DNA of 64,000 nucleotides, from positions 62,001 to 126,000 of the forward strand of contig NZ_RWIR01000092.1 in NCBI RefSeq assembly GCF_009764265.1, given 5' to 3'. The first letter of the stretch is position 1. The number at the start of each line of letters is the position of its first letter. Below the pieces are notes generated by a model that saw nothing but the letters and a program-made list of their open reading frames with translations, had not been told where the DNA came from and did not search any database. Of this stretch, positions 58,285-64,000 are shown one piece after another. Position numbers and translations under genes: made by a program. This stretch comes from Pseudomonas sp. PB101 (GTDB lineage: Bacteria; Pseudomonadota; Gammaproteobacteria; Pseudomonadales; Pseudomonadaceae).

Positions 58285-60025
58285 AGGCGTTCGCGCCCTC
58301 TTTGACCACCAGGATGTCTTCCATGATCAGATACTGTAGATCCGATCCGAAGAACATGTTCAGCGCATCGGTCGGCGAGCAGATCATCGGCTCGCCGCGA
58401 CGGTTGAGCGAGGTGTTGAGCGACACACCGTTGCCGGTGAGCACTTCCAGCGCCTTCATCATGTCGTAGTAGCGCGGGTTGTATTCGCGCTTGAGCACCT
58501 GGGCGCGGGAAGTGCCGTCTTCGTGGACGACTTCCGGCACGCGGGTCTTCCACTCTTCAGCCACTTCGAAGGTGAAGGTCATGAACGGCGCCGGGTGATC
58601 GATCTTGATCATCTGCGGCGCGACGGTGTCGAGCATCGACGGGCAGAAAGGCCTCCAGCGCTCGCGGAACTTGATCTGGTGGTTGATGCGATCCGCCACG
58701 CCGGGAATGCTCGGGCAACCAATGATCGAACGACCGCCCAGTGCGCGCGGACCGAACTCCATGCGCCCCTGGAACCAGGCCACCGGGTTGCCATCGACCA
58801 TGATCTTGGCGATCTGCTCCGGCATGTTGTCGAGCTTGCGCCAGGTCGGCTTGTTCTCGTGACGGGCGCAGGCCGCGATCACGTCTTCGTTGCTGTACGA
58901 CGGGCCGAGGTAGACGTGTTCCATCTTCTCGACCGGTACGCCACGGGCGTGGGACACATAGGCAGCAGCGCCGACGGCGGTGCCGGCATCACCGGACGCC
59001 GGCTGTACGAACAGCTCCTTGACGTCGTCGCGGGCGATGATTTTCTGGTTCAGCTTGACGTTCAACGCACAGCCACCGGCGTAGGCCAGTTTGCCGGTTT
59101 CCTTGAGCACGTCGCCCAGGTAGTGGTCGATCATCTGCAGCGAAATTTTTTCGAACAGCGCTTGAATGCTCGCGGCGTAGTGGATGTAAGGCTCGTCGGC
59201 GATGTCGCCTTCGCGCTTCGGACCCAGCCACTCGATCAGCTTCGGCGAGAAGTAGTAACCCTTGCCCTTCTCTTTGTAGCGACGCAGGCCGATGACGTTG
59301 GCGTAGTCGGTGTTGATTACCAGCTCGCCGTTCTCGAACGAAGCCAGGCGCGAGAAATCGTATTTGCTGGCGTCGCCGTACGGCGCCATGCCCATGACCT
59401 TGAACTCACCGTCGAGCATATCGAAACCGAGAAACTCGGTGATCGCGCCATACAGGCCGCCGAGGGAGTCAGGATCGAAGAATTCCTTGATCTTGTGGAT
59501 CTTGCCGTTTTCGCCATAACCGAAGAAGGTCGTGGCGTACTCGCCCTTTCCGTCGATGCCCAGGATCGCGGTTTTCTCTTTGAAACCGGAGCAGTGATAA
59601 GCGCTGGAGGCATGGGCCAGGTGGTGTTCGACCGGCTCGATCTTGATCTTCTTCGGATCGAAACCCAGTTGCTCCAGGCACCAGACGATCTTGTTGCGAT
59701 AGCGCTTGTAGCGACGGTTGCCCATCAGGATCGCGTCGAGTGCGCGGTCCGGGGCGTACCAGTAACGCTTGGCGTACTGCCAGCGGGCCTTGCCGAACAG
59801 GCTGATCGGGGCGAATGGAATCGCGACCACGTCAACGTCGGACGGCTTGATACCGGCCTGTTCCAGGCAGAATTTCGCCGATTCGTAGGGCATGCGGTTC
59901 TTTGCATGTTTATCGCGTACGAAGCGTTCCTCTTCAGCCGCCGCGACCAGCTTGCCGTCGATGTACAGGGCTGCGGAAGGATCATGGCTAAGGGCGCCGG
60001 ACAGGCCAAGAATCGTCAATGCCAC
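58268..60025 (-). CDS. Carbamoyltransferase (NodU/TobZ type) of LPS core
   Basis: 585-residue O-carbamoyltransferase. N-terminal Kae1-like adenylation domain starts ILGLSGALSHDPSAALYIDG, with VEHHLAHASSAYHCSGF; C-terminal YrdC-like domain includes WFQGRMEFGPRALGGRSIIG near residues 420-440. In Pseudomonas the inner-core heptose carries a 7-O-carbamoyl group, so this is its likely donor step (called wapO in PAO1, from memory). First gene of the leftward wapH run; about 166 bases separate it from the next gene. Confidence 0.92.
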   Translation of the reverse strand: MALTILGLSGALSHDPSAALYIDGKLVAAAEEERFVRDKHAKNRMPYESAKFCLEQAGIKPSDVDVVAIPFAPISLFGKARWQYAKRYWYAPDRALDAILMGNRRYKRYRNKIVWCLEQLGFDPKKIKIEPVEHHLAHASSAYHCSGFKEKTAILGIDGKGEYATTFFGYGENGKIHKIKEFFDPDSLGGLYGAITEFLGFDMLDGEFKVMGMAPYGDASKYDFSRLASFENGELVINTDYANVIGLRRYKEKGKGYYFSPKLIEWLGPKREGDIADEPYIHYAASIQALFEKISLQMIDHYLGDVLKETGKLAYAGGCALNVKLNQKIIARDDVKELFVQPASGDAGTAVGAAAYVSHARGVPVEKMEHVYLGPSYSNEDVIAACARHENKPTWRKLDNMPEQIAKIMVDGNPVAWFQGRMEFGPRALGGRSIIGCPSIPGVADRINHQIKFRERWRPFCPSMLDTVAPQMIKIDHPAPFMTFTFEVAEEWKTRVPEVVHEDGTSRAQVLKREYNPRYYDMMKALEVLTGNGVSLNTSLNRRGEPMICSPTDALNMFFGSDLQYLIMEDILVVKEGANAYDTFG

Positions 60026-60191
60026 AGGGGTCTAGCCTCTTTAGTCTGCATGCAGGCGCAAGCGCCTCAAAAATTAATGTGCCCTCGCAAGGGGCGAGAG
60101 ACAGCTAAAGGGCGGGATTATAGCGTAAAAGCAGCGGCTAGCCTCTAGCTACAAGCGGCAAGCAACCGAGGCGCTAACCGTGCGATTACTT

Positions 60192-60527
60192 TTAACCGCG
60201 CGAAGGCCGCCAGTAGACAAGGATATTGCCGTCCACACTTTGCCGGTAAATCGTATAGGGCAAGGCGGCGGTGTCCAGTGCGCCGGACAGGGCCAGGTCG
60301 ATCAGAATGAGCGGTACGAGGATGCCCGTGGGATCTGGCGGTGCGTTCAATACGCAGAAGTCATAGGCGAGGCCGCTGTAGACCCGGGGAATGGATTGGC
60401 AATAGGTCTTTTGCCTGCGCAACCCCTGTGCTGCCTCGGCTTCATCCTGCAGGACCGTAGCGGCGGTCCCGCAACCCATTAACGACACTGATAAAACACC
60501 CGATGAAACTGCCATTTTGATCGACAC
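60192..60527 (-). CDS. Small YceK/YidQ-type lipoprotein
   Basis: 111-residue lipoprotein: hydrophobic signal SSGVLSVSLMGC with the lipobox cysteine, and CQSIPRVYSGLAYDFCVLNAPPDP, GILVPLILIDLALSGALDT and YTIYRQSVDGNI (the DUF1375/YceK pattern of a proximal cysteine-tyrosine core and a membrane-like hydrophobic stretch). A GTG at 60525-60527 is chosen because GGAGG lies 7 bases upstream; an ATG at 60513-60515 lacks a ribosome site. Role unknown; it interrupts the LPS gene series. Confidence 0.78.
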   Translation of the reverse strand: MSIKMAVSSGVLSVSLMGCGTAATVLQDEAEAAQGLRRQKTYCQSIPRVYSGLAYDFCVLNAPPDPTGILVPLILIDLALSGALDTAALPYTIYRQSVDGNILVYWRPSRG

Positions 60528-60656
60528 AGCTTGCCCTCCGAGAACGTCAGGCAAACTAGCATCGGGGTGATTTCAGCCACAGTTCATGGCTTCCCAAGAA
60601 TGCGTAGGACGGATCACAAGAACCTGTCGCCCTTCTCGGCTGATCGTTCCGGCCTC

Positions 60657-60731
60657 ATCGCGGGCAAGCCCGCTCCCACAGAGATCTGTGTCGCGCACAG
60701 GACCTACTGTGGGAGCGGGCTTGCCCGCGAT
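60657..60731. repeat. REP pair, class B, between lipoprotein and wapQ
   Basis: Inverted arms ATCGCGGGCAAGCCCGCTCC and GGAGCGGGCTTGCCCGCGAT about 35 bases apart, in the divergent-looking space just past the wapQ stop. Confidence 0.92.
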
Positions 60732-60749
60732 AGGACCGAAGGTCCTGAT

Positions 60750-62201
60750 TCAACCAGCGCTCGAGATATCCTTGGGCAAACGCTGATCAATCTCTTGATA
60801 CAAGGCACTGCCTTCAGGCCAGTTGCGCATGAACCGCGCGCGATCCCTCGCATACGCCGGCGCAAAACTGCCAAGCGAGCCGTGCTGACACATCGAATCA
60901 AGGTCGATCAGCGCCCAGCGATCCTGCTGCCAGAACAGGTTATGCCCCTTGAAATCGCCATGGCTGATGCGCTCACGAATCAGTTCGGCAAACAGATGGT
61001 CCAGCGCCGCCAGTTCGGCCTCCGGTGCATCGCCGCTTTCAACATAGGGCGCAAAACGCTCGATGATGTCCGGTCCCGGCAGATACTCGGTAATCAGGTA
61101 AGCCCGGCTGCGCAGCCACAGAAAACGCGTTTCCAGCAACGCCAGCGGCTTGGGCGTGGAAATCCCCAGGAACGCCAGGCGATTGCCTTCGCGCCAGGAA
61201 TGCCAGGCCCGGCTCGGGCGCCAGAAACGCTTGAGCCAGTGGGCGAACCCCTTGATGTTGTAGCGCTTGATCACCAGCGTGCGGCCATCCGCCTCGACCT
61301 TGCCGACGCTCGCCGCGCCGCCGGTCTTGTACAGATGCCCCCGGTCGAGCAGGGCATCGGCCTGCTCCAGCACCGGCAGCATGGCGGCCTCTTCTTCGCG
61401 GCGAATCGCCCGCAAGCCGAAGGCCCCGCGCTGGACGCTGAACAGCGTGCACTCGCGGCCGACCTTGATCAGATAGTCCTTGAGGCGCCAGCTGCGGACC
61501 TTGTCGATCTGCTTCTGCAACGCTTCCATGGGCAGGGCGTGTTCGCCGTTGCTGAGCAGGTAATACACCAGCAACTCTTCAATGAAGGGCTCGATCGATT
61601 TCGGCAACTGGGCGAAGAACACCCCGAGGTTTTCCAGGACCTTCTGCCGCGACAGCGGCTGGCCCGGCGTTTCGGAGCAAATCCCGGCGCCGTCGATCAA
61701 GTACAGGCGACCACGCTGACGCAGCAGGTTGTCCAGGTGCAGATCTTCCTGCCACAGGCCCTTGCGGTGCATCTGGCCAATCGCGCCCAACGCCTCGGCC
61801 AGCACGGCCCCTTGTCCATCGGAAAGAACCGGCTGCTGCTCGACCTGGTTCCAGGTATCGCCCAGGCTTTCGGCGCCTTCCAGAAACTCGAACAGCAGCC
61901 AGCCACCCTCGCCTTCTTTCAGGCCGTCGGCCAACAGCTGCGGCGTGGTCAGCCCCTGATCGGAGAGCCGGCGCACGCCATCCAGTTCACGCTGAAAATG
62001 CCGCGCGGCCTTGCTGCCGACCAGCAACTTGGCCAACACCGGCCGGCCACGCCAGACACCGGCACCGACATAACGCTGGCCCGGCAACACCCGCAACAGG
62101 CTCAGCAGCTGCAGATCGGCAGGGCCGGCGGCGTCGGCCAGCGAAACGCTCAGAGGCAAGCTTGGGGTGCGGCCAGCGGACTTCAGTTCGGACAATCGCA
62201 T
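60750..62201 (-). CDS. wapQ: Tandem LPS core kinase (WapQ-like)
   Basis: 483-residue protein with two kinase-like domains. Domain 1 (about 40-230) has QEDLHLDNLL and YLIDGAG, so the HxD histidine is missing and DFG is altered. Domain 2 (about 290-480) is canonical: ISHGDFKGHNLF (H414, D416, N421) and WALIDLDSM with metal aspartates D433 and D435. Probably phosphorylates an inner-core heptose together with WaaP and WapP. The ATG at 62199-62201 overlaps the next gene's stop (TGATG). Confidence 0.85.
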   Translation of the reverse strand: MRLSELKSAGRTPSLPLSVSLADAAGPADLQLLSLLRVLPGQRYVGAGVWRGRPVLAKLLVGSKAARHFQRELDGVRRLSDQGLTTPQLLADGLKEGEGGWLLFEFLEGAESLGDTWNQVEQQPVLSDGQGAVLAEALGAIGQMHRKGLWQEDLHLDNLLRQRGRLYLIDGAGICSETPGQPLSRQKVLENLGVFFAQLPKSIEPFIEELLVYYLLSNGEHALPMEALQKQIDKVRSWRLKDYLIKVGRECTLFSVQRGAFGLRAIRREEEAAMLPVLEQADALLDRGHLYKTGGAASVGKVEADGRTLVIKRYNIKGFAHWLKRFWRPSRAWHSWREGNRLAFLGISTPKPLALLETRFLWLRSRAYLITEYLPGPDIIERFAPYVESGDAPEAELAALDHLFAELIRERISHGDFKGHNLFWQQDRWALIDLDSMCQHGSLGSFAPAYARDRARFMRNWPEGSALYQEIDQRLPKDISSAG

Positions 62202-62953
62202 CAGCGCGGCCCCTTCTGACTGCGTCGCGCGGTCAACCGCTGCAGCCAGCTGTCGATCAGCGTGCTGTCTTGCGGTTGATCCAGATAGGCGGCCAGCAAT
62301 TGCCGCAGTTGCGACTCGCCCCACTCGGGCGCGCGGCGTGTCAGCGGTTCCAGGTCCTTGATTCGGTCGCGCTGCCCGTACAGCAGCGGCCGGGTCTTTT
62401 CCAGGTCGATCAATTGCGCCTGATAGCCGGTGCCGGCGGCGCGCATGAAAATGTGCTTGGGATAGAAGCACCCATGCACTTGGCGTGCGGCGTGCAGTTG
62501 CCGGGCCAGCTCACCACTGGCCTTGAGGATTTCCGAGTGCTGCTCGGGGCTCAATTCATTCCAGCGCTGCAACAGCGAGTCGAGGTCGTCCCAGCCATCC
62601 AGGGCGCGGGTCAGCAGGATCGCGCGGACCTCGCCATCGACCTTGCGCTCCCCGTAGAACGCCGCCTCCAGCGCCGGAATGCCCATCTTCCGGTAACGGG
62701 AGATGTTGCGAAACTCACGGGCAAAACTCGGCTCGCCGAACGGCGCGCGCAAGGTGCGGGTCAGGTAGTTGCTCTGGCGCTTGAGGTAGTAACCATGGCC
62801 TTCCAGGTCCAGCCGGAACACGCTGCTCCAGCCGCCGCGAGCGGTGTTGGGTTCGTCCACCGCATCGAGCTGTTTGGCCCAGAGCGCCTCGAACGTACCG
62901 AGGCCATGGCGCTCAAGCAGCGCACGGTCTTCAGCGGCCAGGAAATCAGTCAT
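62201..62953 (-). CDS. InaA-type lipopolysaccharide kinase family protein
   Basis: 250-residue kinase-fold protein of the LPS-kinase/InaA family. The expected catalytic HxD segment reads VHGCFYPKHIFM, without the aspartate, while the metal-binding QLIDLEKTRPLLYGQ is kept; it may be an accessory pseudokinase. N-terminal nucleotide loop GGWSSVFRLDLEGHGYYLKRQ contains the ATP lysine. ATG 62951-62953 overlaps the wapP stop by four bases. Matches the PA5007 position in PAO1. Confidence 0.87.
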   Translation of the reverse strand: MTDFLAAEDRALLERHGLGTFEALWAKQLDAVDEPNTARGGWSSVFRLDLEGHGYYLKRQSNYLTRTLRAPFGEPSFAREFRNISRYRKMGIPALEAAFYGERKVDGEVRAILLTRALDGWDDLDSLLQRWNELSPEQHSEILKASGELARQLHAARQVHGCFYPKHIFMRAAGTGYQAQLIDLEKTRPLLYGQRDRIKDLEPLTRRAPEWGESQLRQLLAAYLDQPQDSTLIDSWLQRLTARRSQKGPR

Positions 62954-63684
62954 TCGCGTCCCTCGAAAAATCTCACCACGTGCCGGATGCGCTTCTTGTC
63001 CGCGGCGTTGAGCCGGGTCCGGTCGCGGTATTGCAGGTAAAAGCGCAGGCGCTGGGTAGCCGACAGTTGATACTTGGCGACCTTGTCCAGGCACGCCAGA
63101 TCCTTGGTGATGCGGTACTTGAGCCAGAAACCGCGCCAGAAATCGCCGTTGGGGCAATCGATCAGAAACAGTCGGGCCTCATCATCGATCAGCAGGTTGC
63201 GCCACTTCAGATCATTATGGGTGAAGCGATGGTCGTGCATGGTCCGGGTGTACTGCGCCAGTTGACGGCTGACGGCGTCGACCCAGGCGCGATCCGACAG
63301 TTTCGGATCGTGCCGTTCGGCCAGTGCCGACAAGTCTTCGGTGCGCGGCAGTTCCCGGGTAATCATCGCGCCGCGGGCGTAGGCCGCGCCACGCCGCTCC
63401 AGCCCCCAGGCCACCACTTCGGCGGTGGGGATGCCCCACTTGGCAAAACGCTTGAGGTTCTGCCACTCCATTTTCACCCGTGGCTTGCCGAGATAGCGGC
63501 GCAGGCCTTTGCCAGCGCCGACGTAGCGCTTGACGTAATAGTTGACGCCATTGCGCTGCACACGAATGACCTCGGACAGCGGGTCCTTGGTCAACCGCTC
63601 GCCTTGCAGCGCGAACACGGCCTCAAGGCTGCCGAAGTCATCGGTCAGGTCGCTGTAGGCCGGCTCCAGTTTCCAGCCCGACAT
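62950..63684 (-). CDS. wapP: LPS heptose kinase (WapP-like)
   Basis: 244-residue kinase of the LPS-core group. ATP-lysine segment NYYVKRYVGAGKG, catalytic FTHNDLKWRNLLI with intact HxD and asparagine, and FLIDCPNGDFWRG at the DFG position. Phosphorylates an inner-core heptose; together with WaaP it is required for outer-membrane integrity in Pseudomonas. Start at 63684 overlaps the waaP stop. Confidence 0.9.
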   Translation of the reverse strand: MSGWKLEPAYSDLTDDFGSLEAVFALQGERLTKDPLSEVIRVQRNGVNYYVKRYVGAGKGLRRYLGKPRVKMEWQNLKRFAKWGIPTAEVVAWGLERRGAAYARGAMITRELPRTEDLSALAERHDPKLSDRAWVDAVSRQLAQYTRTMHDHRFTHNDLKWRNLLIDDEARLFLIDCPNGDFWRGFWLKYRITKDLACLDKVAKYQLSATQRLRFYLQYRDRTRLNAADKKRIRHVVRFFEGRE

Positions 63685-64000
63685 CAGAGCGCATCCCCGT
63701 ATCGCTGCTTGCGGTCATAGAGCTTGTTGGCCTTGCCTTCGAGCCAGCTCAGCAGCCCGGCCTCTTCGCTCAGGATCTGCCGCAACGGCCGCTGGAAATA
63801 GCCCTTGAGAAAGCGCAATTTATCGCGGCGGGTCAGGCCTATATCCAGGGCGGAAAAGTACAGCGCGGCCAGATCCTTGTTGCGCCAGCGCGAGGTGATC
63901 GCCGGGCGGGTCTGGGCGCGGTGCAGGTCGATCACCGAGAGCTTGAAGTCATCAAAGGTCACCGGCTTGTCGGTGTGCAGCAGGAAATGGCAGATGTAGC
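63684..64000 (-). CDS. waaP: LPS core heptose(I) kinase WaaP (5' end outside window)
   Basis: C-terminal ~105 residues of WaaP; the frame is open through the right edge. Visible from the edge: YICHFLLHTDKP, the end of the conserved HRDCYICHF kinase motif, then VTFDDFKLSVIDLHRAQTRP (in parts) with the DFG-position IDLHRAQ and a helical tail ending KLYDRKQRYGDAL. An internal GTG at 63962 is not the start. Stop overlaps wapP. Confidence 0.9.
   Translation of the reverse strand, partial: YICHFLLHTDKPVTFDDFKLSVIDLHRAQTRPAITSRWRNKDLAALYFSALDIGLTRRDKLRFLKGYFQRPLRQILSEEAGLLSWLEGKANKLYDRKQRYGDAL

Noticed and set aside
63684..63962. Internal GTG as start of a short 92-residue protein
   Set aside because: The frame continues upstream to the window edge through the conserved WaaP segment YICHFLLHTD, so this is the tail of a longer gene.
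1..64000. tRNA, rRNA, prophage, insertion sequence and integrase
   Set aside because: Looked for on both strands; no tRNA-like clover-leaf, transposase, integrase or phage gene recognised.

Overview
This window is a chromosomal segment of a fluorescent-group Pseudomonas. The gene order (hflK-hflX-hfq-miaA-mutL-amiB-tsaE-nnr, queG, orn/rsgA, motAB, rhdA-psd, serB, parC/parE, cpdA-nudF, thiC, tolC, waaA, hldE, msbA and an LPS outer-core cluster) follows, from memory, the P. aeruginosa PAO1 order closely. High GC, long open antisense frames and many Pseudomonas-type REP palindromes fit the same placement. No rRNA, tRNA, insertion sequence, prophage or CRISPR array was seen.

Layout. Positions 1-8789 (minus strand) hold the RNA/DNA-maintenance superoperon nnr-tsaE-amiB-mutL-miaA-hfq-hflX-hflK, whose genes overlap or sit close together; hflK runs off the left edge. 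Positions 8853-12359 carry queG, a TRIC/YicG-type membrane protein, orn and rsgA. Positions 12559-14419 carry an accessory three-gene operon: a ThsB-like TIR protein, a caspase-like protease and a second, different TIR protein. This is the most interesting region and looks like an anti-phage signalling system. Positions 14582-23831 hold motAB, an HDOD protein, rhdA-psd, serB, an AhpA/YtjB-family membrane protein and a PqiC-like lipoprotein. Positions 24016-32560 (minus) hold parC, a retropepsin-like protease, a phytase-like secreted protein and parE, followed by yqiA-cpdA-yqiB-nudF. Positions 32782-38714 hold an RsiV-like lipoprotein, the hydroxymethylpyrimidine transporter cytX, thiC under a TPP riboswitch, and a TolC-family channel.

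Positions 38798-64000 are dominated by envelope and LPS genes: waaA, a LysR regulator beside an SMR efflux pump, an FAD oxidoreductase with an aldo/keto reductase, hldE, an APS kinase with a sulfotransferase, and msbA. The outer-core cluster follows: waaL fused to a kinase-like domain, an acyltransferase, wapR, ssg, a PIG-L deacetylase, mig-14, wapH, a carbamoyltransferase and the kinase series wapQ/inaA-like/wapP/waaP. waaP is cut by the right edge.

The LPS genes form a functional series: ADP-heptose (HldE), Kdo (WaaA), phosphorylated and carbamoylated core (WaaP/WapP/WapQ, carbamoyltransferase), core sugars (WapR, WapH, Ssg), flipping (MsbA) and O-antigen ligation (WaaL). The sulfotransferase/APS-kinase pair and the acyltransferase could add further decorations. 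Ten paired REP elements of two sequence classes sit after gene ends. Sequence-only limits: functions are assigned by recognising families and motifs; no database search was run.
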